Shown here piece after piece: positions 47,651 to 55,786 of a DNA stretch of 64,000 bases; position 1 is the first letter of the stretch; the number at the start of each line of letters is the position of its first letter. The DNA is from JAAYDS01 sp012729155. Lineage in GTDB: Bacteria > Chloroflexota > Anaerolineae > UBA1429. A model generated the notes under the pieces. That model made no database searches, was not told where the DNA came from, and saw only the letters and a list, made by a program, of their open reading frames with translations. A program made the position numbers and the translations under genes. The DNA lies in the NCBI GenBank assembly GCA_036774405.1, contig DAIPBO010000001.1, positions 1 through 64,000 of the forward strand, written 5' to 3'.

Positions 47651-48423
47651 TCTGGCATCAAGGGCCGCCGCCCTATCTCACTTTTGCGCGGCTGGGGCAG
47701 GGTCAGCGGCATGCGGTCTTTACTCGCTTGGGCGGCGTGAGTCAGGGGCATCTTGCCTCGTTGAACCAGAGTCTGATGGTGGCTGACGACCCTACGCATG
47801 TTCATGAAAATCAGCGCCGCGCCCAAGCTGTGCTACACTGTGTGCCAGAACAGGTGGTCAACTGCCAGCAGGTGCACGGCAACCATGTAACGGTGGTGAC
47901 GGCGGCTGACGGCGGTGGTGTAGTGCCTGCCACCGATGGCTTGGTGACGGCTGACCCCGATGTGGTGTTGACGATGCGCTATGCCGATTGCGTGCCGGTG
48001 CTGCTCTATTGCGCTACGAGGGGCGTCGTAGGTCTCGCCCACGCTGGCTGGCGTGGCACCGTTCAGGGCGTAGCTGCTCAGACGGCCCTCGTGATGATGG
48101 AGGCGTTCGACTGCCTCCCTCACGAGATATCGGCCGGCATAGGACCCTCGATCGGCCCCTGCTGCTACGAAGTGGGGCCACAGGTGGTCGTGGCCTTTGC
48201 CACGACTTTTCGCGACGAGGGGGTGATCGGCGCACCCACGCGCCATGGCCACGCGCGCATCGACTTGTGGCAGGCCAACGCGGCACAGCTGCGCGCGGTG
48301 GGCGTGCGGTCCATCGAGGTGAGCCGCTATTGCACTTATTGTCATCGAGACACCTTTTTCTCGCACCGCGGCGATTGCGGGCGAACGGGCCGCTTTGCGG
48401 TCTATCTCGGATTATTGCCCTAG
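47647..48423 (+). CDS. pgeF: Peptidoglycan editing factor PgeF (YfiH, laccase domain)
   Basis: A 258-aa Cu/Zn multicopper-oxidoreductase-like protein known for its role in peptidoglycan fidelity; some homologues show purine nucleoside phosphorylase or adenosine deaminase activity. Metal ligands are visible: QQVHGNHV, the Cys in RYADCVPVLLY, HAGWRGT and the late SRYCTYCHRDTFFSHR. ATG at 47647 overlaps the radical SAM stop as ATGA. The next gene starts 14 bp later. The family length is normal. Confidence 0.92.
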   Translation: MIWHQGPPPYLTFARLGQGQRHAVFTRLGGVSQGHLASLNQSLMVADDPTHVHENQRRAQAVLHCVPEQVVNCQQVHGNHVTVVTAADGGGVVPATDGLVTADPDVVLTMRYADCVPVLLYCATRGVVGLAHAGWRGTVQGVAAQTALVMMEAFDCLPHEISAGIGPSIGPCCYEVGPQVVVAFATTFRDEGVIGAPTRHGHARIDLWQANAAQLRAVGVRSIEVSRYCTYCHRDTFFSHRGDCGRTGRFAVYLGLLP

Positions 48424-48437
48424 CCAGGAGAGGCAGG

Positions 48438-49169
48438 ATGCGATCCATCTGTGACACGGTGGCCAGGAACCTGGCGCAGGTTGAAGAACGTATCGTGGCG
48501 GCCTGCGAACGCAGTGGCCGCTCCCGCGAAGCGGTGACGTTGGTCGCCGTCACGAAAACCTGCACCCTTGACCAGGTGCGGGCCGCCTATGATTGTGGCC
48601 TGCGTGACGTGGGCGAGAACCGCCCAGAGGAGCTGCTGCTGCGCATCGAGGCGCTCGCTGGCGCCTATGACGATGACCCACTGCGCTGGCATATGATCGG
48701 CCATGTGCAGGGCCGCAAGGTACCGGGCGTGGTGGCCGCCGCCGATGTGCTGCACTCGCTCGACTCGCTGCGGTTGGCTCAGCGGCTACAACGATTCGCG
48801 CAAGAGGGCGAGCGCAAGCTGCCCGTGATGGTGCAGCTCAACGTCTCGGGCGAGGCCAGCAAAGAGGGCTGGCCTGCCTGGTCCGACGAGCTATTGGATG
48901 AGACTATTTCGCTGCTGGCAGGCCTCGAGCATATGCCGCACCTGGTCGTGCTGGGGCTGATGACCCTGGCTCCATACGTTGCCGACCCAGAGCAGGCGCG
49001 GCCTGTGTTCCGGCGGCTACGGCAGGCGCAGGCCCTGATCCAGCAAAGGCTGCCCTTTGCTGCCTGGAGCGAGCTCTCGATGGGCATGACCAACGACTAT
49101 GAGGTGGCCATCGAAGAGGGGGCCACCATGATAAGGATCGGGCGCGCTATCTTTGGTGAGCGCCGGTAG
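48438..49169 (+). CDS. yggS: YggS-family PLP homeostasis protein
   Basis: PLP-binding protein of the YggS/PROSC family, 243 aa; it buffers pyridoxal phosphate and affects amino-acid metabolism. The PLP lysine is in LVAVTKTC, with ENRPEELLLR, WHMIGHVQGRKV and VNVSGE-like QLNVSGEASKEG. The late MGMTNDYEVAIEEGATMIR(I)G binds phosphate (shown as fragments of the family end). AGGAGAGG precedes the ATG. Upstream frames for a longer protein overlap pgeF and are not real. The order pgeF-yggS-proC-yggT is conserved in Gram-positive bacteria near cell division genes. Confidence 0.94.
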   Translation: MRSICDTVARNLAQVEERIVAACERSGRSREAVTLVAVTKTCTLDQVRAAYDCGLRDVGENRPEELLLRIEALAGAYDDDPLRWHMIGHVQGRKVPGVVAAADVLHSLDSLRLAQRLQRFAQEGERKLPVMVQLNVSGEASKEGWPAWSDELLDETISLLAGLEHMPHLVVLGLMTLAPYVADPEQARPVFRRLRQAQALIQQRLPFAAWSELSMGMTNDYEVAIEEGATMIRIGRAIFGERR

Positions 49170-49180
49170 AAAGGACGACG

Positions 49181-50008
49181 ATGGGCACAAAGGCGTTGGG
49201 TGAGGCTCGGCTCGCCCTGGTGGGCGGTGGTGTGATGGGCACGGCGATTGCTGCAGGGCTCTTGCAGCGAGGGCTGACGCAGCCGGCACAGGTGATCGTC
49301 AGCGAGCCAGTGGCAGCGCGCCGCGAAGCGCTCGAGGCCGAGCTCGGAGTGGCCACCACCGATAATGGTGCCCAGGCCGTAGCAGGGGCAGACCTGATCA
49401 TTCTGGCCGTCAAGCCTCAGGTTTTGACCGATGTGCTCAGCGGCCTCAAGGGCCTCATCGCGCCAGATGCTCTGGTTTTGTCTATTGTGGCAGGGGCTAC
49501 CATCGAGACGCTGTGTTTTGGGCTCGGTGTGTCAGCGGTGGTGAGGGTGATGCCCAACACACCTGCGCAGGTGGGCGAGGGGGCCATCGTCTGGACGGCT
49601 ACTCCGGCCGTCTCTGCTGCGCAACGCGAGATGGTGGCCGAGATTCTGGCCGCTCTCGGGCTGGCGATCTATGTCGAGCACGAGCATTACCTCGATGCAG
49701 CTACGGCCTTGAGTGGCTCGGGGCCCGCCTATGTGCTGCTTTTCATCGAGGCGCTCGCCGATGTGGGCGTCGAGATGGGCTTTAGCCGCGATCTAGCAGC
49801 GCGGCTGGCGTTGCAGACCGTCAAGGGTACGGCCATCTATGCTGAACAGAGTGGGCAACATCCCACTATCCTGCGCAACCAGGTTACCTCGCCTGGTGGC
49901 ACCACCGCGGCGGCGCTCTCTGTGTTTGAGCAGGGCGCCTTTCGCGGCGTGGTGGCGTCGGCAGTCAAGGCGGCCTGGCGCCGTGCCATCGAGTTAGGAG
50001 CCAAATAG
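49181..50008 (+). CDS. proC: Pyrroline-5-carboxylate reductase
   Basis: Last step of proline synthesis; NADPH-dependent; 275 aa. The Rossmann start is LVGGGVMGTAIAAGLL; VRVMPNTPAQVGEG is the family block and ALSGSGPAYV marks the start of the dimerisation domain. VTSPGGTTAAALSVFE is the signature near the C-terminus. It is fourth in the operon and lies 2 bp before yggT. Full length and intact. Confidence 0.96.
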   Translation: MGTKALGEARLALVGGGVMGTAIAAGLLQRGLTQPAQVIVSEPVAARREALEAELGVATTDNGAQAVAGADLIILAVKPQVLTDVLSGLKGLIAPDALVLSIVAGATIETLCFGLGVSAVVRVMPNTPAQVGEGAIVWTATPAVSAAQREMVAEILAALGLAIYVEHEHYLDAATALSGSGPAYVLLFIEALADVGVEMGFSRDLAARLALQTVKGTAIYAEQSGQHPTILRNQVTSPGGTTAAALSVFEQGAFRGVVASAVKAAWRRAIELGAK

Positions 50009-50010
50009 TC

Positions 50011-50289
50011 ATGCCGGGTACAGCTCAGGGTTTTATTCTGCTATTCATTCGGTTTCTTGCCAGTGCCTTTAATATTTGCCTGTTAGTGAGGATTTTTCTA
50101 CCTTTCTTTACAGGAATGCAGGGCGGTAGGCTCTATCAGTTTGTGTATGAGATCACTGAACCTGTGCTTGGGCCCATCCGCCGGGTGATCCCACCGATGA
50201 TGGGGCTGGACTTTTCGCCCATGATTGCGATGATGTTGGTGAGCCTACTGCGCTCGGTCATCAGCACGCTGGCGCTACGCCTTTTTTAG
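50011..50289 (+). CDS. yggT: YggT-family membrane protein
   Basis: A 92-aa YggT protein with two helices and the family motif FVYEITEPVLGPIRRVIPP. The family is implicated in osmotic tolerance and in cell-division gene clusters; the mechanism is unknown. The ATG lies 2 bp after proC. The 5' third is richer in A/T than its neighbours. A near-perfect 13-bp inverted repeat at 50269-50304 covers its stop codon and may stabilise the end of the transcript. Confidence 0.88.
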   Translation: MPGTAQGFILLFIRFLASAFNICLLVRIFLPFFTGMQGGRLYQFVYEITEPVLGPIRRVIPPMMGLDFSPMIAMMLVSLLRSVISTLALRLF

Positions 50290-50331
50290 CAGGCGTAACG
50301 CCAGCGCTCCGTCGAGGCTGAAAGGAGCAAT

Positions 50332-51597
50332 GTGAGCAGACGCTATGCGGTGATCGGAGCGGGATCGCGTGGGCTCAACATGTTTGCGAGGCCACTGCTC
50401 CGTGACCTGGCGGATTGCACCGATCTCGTTGGGCTGTGTGACCTGAACCCTCTGCGCCTGGCCAGTGCGGCGCGCGAGCTGGCGCCGTTGATGAGCGCCG
50501 AGCTGCCCACCTTTGTCTCGCTGACCGAGATGCTGGCGACCGTTAGGCCCGATGCCCTCGTCGTGGCCACAGTCGATCGTACGCATGCCGAGCTTGCCGT
50601 GCAGGCCATGCATGCTGGCTGCGATGTGATCTTGGAAAAGCCGATGGCTACCACGGCCGAGGGCGTGCTAGCCATCCTCAGGGCCGAGCGTGAGACGGGC
50701 CGCCAGGTCAAGGTGAGCTTTAATGCGCGCTATGGCGCGGCCGCCGAGACCATCGCGCGCCTGCTACGACAGGGCGCCATCGGTCGGGTGTTGTCGGCCG
50801 AGTTCGTCGAGTACCTGGACACTTCACATGGCGCAGACTATTTCCGGCGCTGGCACCGCCGCAAAGAGAACTCGGGTGGGTTGCTGGTGCACAAGGCCTC
50901 GCACCACTTTGACCAGCTCAACTGGTGGCTGAGCGATGACCCGGTGCGCGTCTATGCCGATGGCGGCCTGCGCTTCTATGGGCCTACGCGCCTGGAGCGC
51001 GGTGAGCGTTGCCGCACGTGCGCCTATTACGGTGAGTGCCCCTTCTTCCTCGACATCGAGGCAAATGAGCAGTTGCGCGCCATGTATCTCGAGACAGAGT
51101 CGGCTGACGCCTACTGGCGCGACCGTTGCGTCTTTGCTCGTGAGATCGATATCGAAGACACGCTCGGGCTGGTGATCCGCTACCAGGGCGGGGCCATCGT
51201 TACCTATGCCCTCTGCGCTTTTGCCCCTTACGAGGGGCAGCGTATCGGCTTTAACGGCACCCAGGGCAGGCTCGAGGTCGACCTGGTCGATCGTTATCAC
51301 GGGCCCGACGATCAGGGCACTCTGCGTGAGTATGCCCTCGACACGCCCGCTGTAGTGCGGGTGAGCCCCCTTTTTGGGCGGCCTTTTGAGGTGCCCATCG
51401 AGCAGCGTAACGAAGTTGGGCACGGCGGCGCTGACGCGCGCATTCGCAATCATCTCTTCCGCCCTGAAGCCGATGACCCGCTGGCACAGCGCGCCGACGC
51501 GCGCGCAGGCGCGCTCTCGGCGCTGGTAGGCATTGCTGGCAACCGGTCGCTGGCAACTGGGGCGGCGGTGGACATCACGAAGTTGCTCGAGGGCTAG
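50332..51597 (+). CDS. Gfo/Idh/MocA-family oxidoreductase with Cys-rich insert
   Basis: NAD(P)-dependent sugar or inositol dehydrogenase-like protein, 421 aa. N-terminal Rossmann fold (VIGAGSRG), EKPMATT with the catalytic Lys, and the GLLVHKASHHFDQLNW block of the family. A short insert near residue 225 holds CRTCAYYGECPF, a possible zinc knuckle. It starts at GTG 50332 behind AAAGGAGCAAT. The following small gene starts 20 bp later. The substrate is not predictable. Confidence 0.87.
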   Translation: MSRRYAVIGAGSRGLNMFARPLLRDLADCTDLVGLCDLNPLRLASAARELAPLMSAELPTFVSLTEMLATVRPDALVVATVDRTHAELAVQAMHAGCDVILEKPMATTAEGVLAILRAERETGRQVKVSFNARYGAAAETIARLLRQGAIGRVLSAEFVEYLDTSHGADYFRRWHRRKENSGGLLVHKASHHFDQLNWWLSDDPVRVYADGGLRFYGPTRLERGERCRTCAYYGECPFFLDIEANEQLRAMYLETESADAYWRDRCVFAREIDIEDTLGLVIRYQGGAIVTYALCAFAPYEGQRIGFNGTQGRLEVDLVDRYHGPDDQGTLREYALDTPAVVRVSPLFGRPFEVPIEQRNEVGHGGADARIRNHLFRPEADDPLAQRADARAGALSALVGIAGNRSLATGAAVDITKLLEG

Positions 51598-51617
51598 GCC
51601 AACACCCAGGAGCAGAT

Positions 51618-51779
51618 ATGGCTGGCCAGTGGCACACAAAGCAATGGCGCTTTAGGCTGTACGCGGCTCTGGCTACCTTGACGGCGCTGACACTCTTCGT
51701 GCTGGGGCTGGATCTCTTTGAGATGTGGCTGATCGTGCTGGTCAGCGCCTATGCATATTGGGTCTTTAGGCTGGACTAG
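51618..51779 (+). CDS. 53-aa small membrane protein
   Basis: A short gene with an AGGAG site 5 bp upstream of ATG 51618. The product has a basic N-terminal segment (GQWHTKQWRFR) and two hydrophobic stretches (about 15-31 and 35-50), ending in RLD. No motif. It fits closely between the Gfo/Idh/MocA gene (20 bp) and the HAD gene (10 bp), so it is probably co-translated with them. It may be a membrane micro-protein. Confidence 0.6.
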   Translation: MAGQWHTKQWRFRLYAALATLTALTLFVLGLDLFEMWLIVLVSAYAYWVFRLD

Positions 51780-51789
51780 AGGAGGTGTG

Positions 51790-52491
51790 GTGATACGCGC
51801 GGTTTCATTCGATCACTGGGGCACCCTGGTCGATGCGGATCATAGCAACAAGGGCGAGCGTCTTGGCTTTTTGGGGCGCTATTTGCCCGCCGCCAACGGC
51901 GAGCAAATAGCTCAGGCGTGGGATCGTAGCTGGGAGCGCTTCCACAAGCTGTTGTTCAGCGGCCTCAGCCCCAGCACACCCACATTCCTGAGTTTTGTGC
52001 TCGACGAGCTGGGCATTGCCCTCGAGCCCGATGCTTACGCTCAGGTGGTAGGCTACTGGCAGGCAGCCATGCTCGATGCGCCGCCGCGCCTGTTGCCGGG
52101 CGTTGTCGAGGTGCTTGAGGCGGTGCGCGCTCGGGGCCTGCGCGTGGGCTTGATCTCTGACACCGGAGTGACGCCAGGCTCTGTGCTAAAAGAGCGGCTG
52201 CGACAGACTGGTCTGTTGCCTTACTTTGATCATCTCACCTTCTCAGACGAGATTGGCGTCACCAAGACGCGACAGTACCCCTTCCGCCATACGGCACAGG
52301 CGCTCGGCGTCAGCGTCGCTGACATGCTTCACGTGGGCGATCTCCCCGAAACCGACATTCGCGGCGGCCGAGCTGCAGGCTGTCGTACGGCTCTACTGCT
52401 CGAGGTGTCTGATCGTCGCGATGGCATTCCAGACGCCGATCTGGTGCTCGAGCATCTCATTGATCTGCCCACCGCGCTCGACAAGCTCTAA
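51790..52491 (+). CDS. HAD-superfamily hydrolase (subfamily IA-like)
   Basis: A 233-aa phosphatase-like protein. Motif I is SFDHWGTLVD: the nucleophile Asp is present, but the residue two positions on, normally Asp, is Trp. Motif II is LISDTG, motif III is the Lys in GVTKTRQYPF, and motif IV is HVGDLPETDIRG. There is a helical C1 cap. The DxW substitution leaves phosphatase activity in doubt, although some HAD proteins of this HWGT type are intact enzymes. GTG 51790 with AGGAGG 4 nt upstream is the start. A strong terminator follows. Confidence 0.82.
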   Translation: MIRAVSFDHWGTLVDADHSNKGERLGFLGRYLPAANGEQIAQAWDRSWERFHKLLFSGLSPSTPTFLSFVLDELGIALEPDAYAQVVGYWQAAMLDAPPRLLPGVVEVLEAVRARGLRVGLISDTGVTPGSVLKERLRQTGLLPYFDHLTFSDEIGVTKTRQYPFRHTAQALGVSVADMLHVGDLPETDIRGGRAAGCRTALLLEVSDRRDGIPDADLVLEHLIDLPTALDKL

Positions 52492-52506
52492 GCCCATATC
52501 ACGCGA

Positions 52507-52546
52507 AATGAACAACGCCCCGTTACCAAACGGGGCGTTGTTCATT
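52507..52546. terminator. Bidirectional terminator
   Basis: An 18-bp perfect stem (52507-52524 with 52529-52546) around ACCA, between two convergent genes. Confidence 0.92.
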
Positions 52547-52558
52547 GAACAGGCGCGT

Positions 52559-53515
52559 TTACTTGGCGCAGCGAAAGCCCAGCGTGCTGAACTTGAAGGT
52601 TGGCTCGCCCGAGCCCCGAGCCGTGGTTGTGACGCTCTCGGCGGCGTCGAACCACGAGCCACCGCGGTATACTTTATGTGTTTCGCCAAAGCGGTCCATG
52701 TAGTAGAGGCTGCCGCGATAGGCATCGAACCAGTCTGCAGTCCACTCCCAGACGTTGCCCACCATGTCTTCGGCCCCGTAAGGGCTGGCCCCTGACGGGT
52801 AACTATCTACTGGCGACGTATCGCGCACGCCCGATTCTGCCGAGTTGGCCCTGGCGCTGTCAAAGGAATCCCCCCAGGGGTAGATGCGGCCATCATCGCC
52901 ACGAGCGGCCTTTTCCCACTCCATCTCCGTCGGCAGGCGCTTGCCGGCCCAGGCGCAGTAGGCGCTGGCATCCTCCCAGCTTACCCACACCACAGGATGG
53001 TTCTCCTTGCCTGTGGCGATAGCGCCATCTTCCCAGTGACGCGGTGCTTCGGCCCCGGTGTCGTCCACATAGGCCTGATAGTCGGCATTGGTCACAGGAT
53101 ACTTGTCGATGTTAAAGCCATCGATCTCCACCTGTTGTCGTGGCGACTCCTCTGGCTTGTCCATACTGCCGAATGTAAAGGAGCCACCTGGCACATATAC
53201 CATCGCAGGATCGTCCGCCGGCGCAGAAGTGGGAGCTTTGGTGGGCCAAGGCGTGCGCGTCGGCAAGGCGGTGCCAGTGGGCGCGGGCGTTTCCGTCGGC
53301 ATGACCGTACCATTGACCACCACGGGCGTCGGTGTATCGGTGACGGGGAGCTCAACCTTAAAGGCCAGAGTGCTGGTGGCTGTGGGCTGATTCTGTGTCT
53401 GCCCCGTATCGCCGCTGTCAGCGCCTTTACTGCAGCCGACGAGGGCAACCAGTAGAGCAAGGCCCAACACGGAGCCCAGCAGCATGTATCGGGTCGCCAA
53501 CAACCTGTGGCTCAT
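52559..53515 (-). CDS. SUMF1/FGE-fold lipoprotein, catalytic cysteines absent
   Basis: Secreted lipoprotein of 318 aa: signal peptide with lipobox VGC (Cys28), a Thr/Pro-rich linker to about residue 100, then a formylglycine-generating-enzyme-like (SUMF1) domain. VYVPGGSFTFGSMD, RLPTEMEWEKAARG and GNVWEWTADWF are the family blocks. The FGE catalytic Cys pair lies after RGGSW in active enzymes; here that stretch is FDAAESVTTTARGSG, without cysteine. It is therefore probably a binding or structural protein, as in many bacterial SUMF1 proteins. AAGGAG precedes the ATG. It has its own promoter. Confidence 0.85.
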   Translation of the reverse strand: MSHRLLATRYMLLGSVLGLALLVALVGCSKGADSGDTGQTQNQPTATSTLAFKVELPVTDTPTPVVVNGTVMPTETPAPTGTALPTRTPWPTKAPTSAPADDPAMVYVPGGSFTFGSMDKPEESPRQQVEIDGFNIDKYPVTNADYQAYVDDTGAEAPRHWEDGAIATGKENHPVVWVSWEDASAYCAWAGKRLPTEMEWEKAARGDDGRIYPWGDSFDSARANSAESGVRDTSPVDSYPSGASPYGAEDMVGNVWEWTADWFDAYRGSLYYMDRFGETHKVYRGGSWFDAAESVTTTARGSGEPTFKFSTLGFRCAK

Positions 53516-53591
53516 AGTCTCTGCTCCTTGTGGTCTACCACTGATCTGAGCGCGACGACGTCGCCATCACCGTTGATGACTCATGAAGAGA

Positions 53592-53620
53592 ATTATACCA
53601 GCGCGTAAGGCGGTGGCCAA
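53592..53620 (-). promoter_or_regulatory. Promoter of the SUMF1-fold lipoprotein gene
   Basis: Minus strand: TTGGCC (53615-53620), a 17-bp spacer and TATAAT (53592-53597) with a TGG extension. It lies about 75 bp before the ATG. Confidence 0.7.
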
Positions 53621-53676
53621 ACACTGGCAGATTGCACAAAGCGTCAGGAATCGTTAGTCTTCTGGTGCTTTTCGCC

Positions 53677-53705
53677 TTGACAGAGCTACGGGCTGCTGAT
53701 AGACT
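53677..53705 (+). promoter_or_regulatory. Promoter of the permuted binding-protein operon
   Basis: A perfect TTGACA (53677-53682), a 17-bp spacer and TAGACT (53700-53705), giving a leader of about 100 nt. The rest of 53516-53814 holds no gene. Confidence 0.7.
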
Positions 53706-53814
53706 GCTTTCATGTATCCCCTCGGTACAAGGGCTACCCTAGAATCTGTGGGGGCCAGCGAATGTAGCCGTAGGGTGCCGGTGGTTATGCGTTACTGAGG
53801 AAGGAGAGAGGCCC

Positions 53815-55674
53815 ATGAAATCCGTGCGTATCCTTTTGGCAATGGCGATGCTGGCTATCAGCTTGCTCGCCGTGGTGCCTGTAGCGGCTGAGGAACCCGC
53901 TGGCACCTACACCGTTGTGGCGGGAGACACCCTCTTTGAGATTGCGCTTGCTGAACTCGGCGATGGCGATCGCTACCTGGAGATCGTCCAGCTGACCAAC
54001 AAGCTCAACGAAGATGACGACAAGTACGCCTTTATCGAGAACCCCGACCTGATCGAAATCGGCTGGCTGCTGGCCCTGCCCGAGGCGGGGGCAGCCACAG
54101 TCGTGGCTGAAGAGGTCATTGCCGATACGATTGCGGCCGGGGCCAAGCCGCTGGGCAACCTCAAGTCGATCAGCAAGATCGACGACTATACCGTGCAGTT
54201 CGAGTTCTACACGCCGCAGCCGGCGCTGCCAGCCCAGCTTGCGACGCCGATGATGTCGATGCACAGCCCCAAGGCCATGGCTGACCTCGGTGAGGACTAT
54301 ATGTACAACCCTGTCGGCACGGGGGCCTATGTCTTTAAAGAGTGGATCCCCGACGACAAGATTACGCTCGAGGCCAACCCTGACTGGTGGGGTGCAACCA
54401 AGCCGAGCATCGATACGCTGGTGTACCGCGTGGTCACCGAGCCCACCGCTCGCTTGCTCGAACTGCAGGCCGGCACGGTTGACTTTGCCTACAACCTGAA
54501 CATCGATGACATCCCCACAGCCGAGGCCGACCCCAACTTGGTGACCTACGCGCTGCCGCCTCTGAGCATCGGCTATGTCTCCATCAACCAGGACTGGGTC
54601 GATGCGGCTGGCGAGAAGCCTTTCTCCAAGCTTGAGGTTCGTCAGGCAATCGCCCATGCCATCAATAAAGAGGCGATCGTAGAGGCCCTCTATCCCGGGA
54701 CCGGCATCGCCGCCAAATCCTTCATGCCGCCCGCTCTCTGGGGCTACAATGAGGACTTTGAGGACTATGCCTATGACCCAGATAAGGCTATCGAGCTCCT
54801 CGAGGATGCAGGCTATCCTGACGGGATCGAGACGGACCTCTGGGTGATGCCCGTCTCGCGCGGCTACTATCCTGACCCCCCCAAGGTGGGTGAGGCGATT
54901 CAGGCCGACCTCAAAGCCGTTGGCATCGACGCCAAGATCGTGAGCTACGACTGGGGCACCTACCTGCAGAAGGCCCGCCTTGGCGAACCCGCTTTGTGCA
55001 TGTTGGGCTGGATGCCAGACTTTCCGGATCCCGACAACTATCTGTTCACCTTCTTTAGTGGCAACACCCTGCAGTGGGCCGATGGCGTGCCCGATGAGGA
55101 ACTGTACGACATCCTGGACGAGGCCAATAGCGTGATGGATCTTGCCGAGCGCGAACGCCTCTACAAAGAGGCCAACCAGCGCATCCATGACGTGGTGCCC
55201 GGCATCCCCATGGTGCATAACGGCGCTGTGTTTGCCTCGCTGCAGGGCCTCGAGGGTTATACGGCTTCGCCGTTGTTCGACTACTGGTACCCGGTCAGCT
55301 ACACCAAAGACACGCTGATCATCGCCCGCAGCGGTGATTCGCCCGGTCTGGATGTTGCGGACGAGACCGATGGCGAGTCCTTCTACATCGGCTGCCAGGT
55401 GTTCGACTCGCTGCTTAGCTTTGAGCCCGGCACCACCCGCGTCAAACCGGCCCTTGCCGAGAGCTGGGCCGCAAACAGCGATGGCACGGTGTGGACGTTC
55501 AAGCTGCGCCAGGGCGTCGAGTTCCATGACGGCACCGCCTTTGATGCCGACGCCGTCTTGGTCAACTTTGACCGCATCTGGGACACCGAGCATCCCAGCC
55601 GCGCCGGACATACGGGCGCCTTTGAGTACTTTAGCTACTTCTTTGGTGGCTTTAAGGGTGAGGTCGCCGAGTAG
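53815..55674 (+). CDS. LysM-fused, circularly permuted cluster-C ABC substrate-binding protein
   Basis: Exported peptide/nickel-type (SBP_bac_5) binding protein of 619 aa. Signal peptide (1-26), LysM domain (about 30-89), linker, then the binding fold in permuted order. Residues about 115-497 match the middle and C-terminal part (KIDDYTVQF, NPVGTGAYVFKEW, GYPDGIETDLWVMP, YDWGTYLQKA, end at GYTASPLFDYWYP). Residues about 498-619 match what is normally the N-terminal part (DTLIIARSGDSPGLD, ALAESWAANSDGTVWTFKL, GVEFHDGTAFDADAV, stopping at FGGFKGEVAE). The two parts meet with complementary ends, so nothing is missing. LysM would tie it to peptidoglycan. Two permease genes follow. A misassembly is the main alternative. 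Confidence 0.88.
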   Translation: MKSVRILLAMAMLAISLLAVVPVAAEEPAGTYTVVAGDTLFEIALAELGDGDRYLEIVQLTNKLNEDDDKYAFIENPDLIEIGWLLALPEAGAATVVAEEVIADTIAAGAKPLGNLKSISKIDDYTVQFEFYTPQPALPAQLATPMMSMHSPKAMADLGEDYMYNPVGTGAYVFKEWIPDDKITLEANPDWWGATKPSIDTLVYRVVTEPTARLLELQAGTVDFAYNLNIDDIPTAEADPNLVTYALPPLSIGYVSINQDWVDAAGEKPFSKLEVRQAIAHAINKEAIVEALYPGTGIAAKSFMPPALWGYNEDFEDYAYDPDKAIELLEDAGYPDGIETDLWVMPVSRGYYPDPPKVGEAIQADLKAVGIDAKIVSYDWGTYLQKARLGEPALCMLGWMPDFPDPDNYLFTFFSGNTLQWADGVPDEELYDILDEANSVMDLAERERLYKEANQRIHDVVPGIPMVHNGAVFASLQGLEGYTASPLFDYWYPVSYTKDTLIIARSGDSPGLDVADETDGESFYIGCQVFDSLLSFEPGTTRVKPALAESWAANSDGTVWTFKLRQGVEFHDGTAFDADAVLVNFDRIWDTEHPSRAGHTGAFEYFSYFFGGFKGEVAE

Positions 55675-55687
55675 GTTCTGAGCGATC

Positions 55688-55718
55688 GCTGAGGGGTGGG
55701 GCATGCCCACCCCTCAGC
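55688..55718 (+). terminator. Hairpin between binding protein and permease genes
   Basis: A 13-bp perfect stem (55688-55700 with 55706-55718) and 5-nt loop, then CGCGTTTT. It may partly terminate or protect the mRNA, giving more binding protein than permease, as is usual in such operons. Confidence 0.6.
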
Positions 55719-55786
55719 CGCGTTTTGAGCGGTGCGGTCCGCGCAGGTCGTGCCCAGTAACGTTATCTGCCATCTGGGGAGCCTCT

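Noticed and set aside
50269..50304. Inverted repeat over the yggT stop codon
   Set aside because: It has one mismatch and no T-tract after it, and its loop is the T-rich part. I mention it under yggT but do not call it a terminator.
53785..55710. A 641-codon open frame antisense to the binding-protein gene
   Set aside because: The plus strand encodes clear family motifs, a signal peptide and LysM. Long antisense frames are common in GC-rich genes with this codon use, and the antisense product has no recognisable domain.
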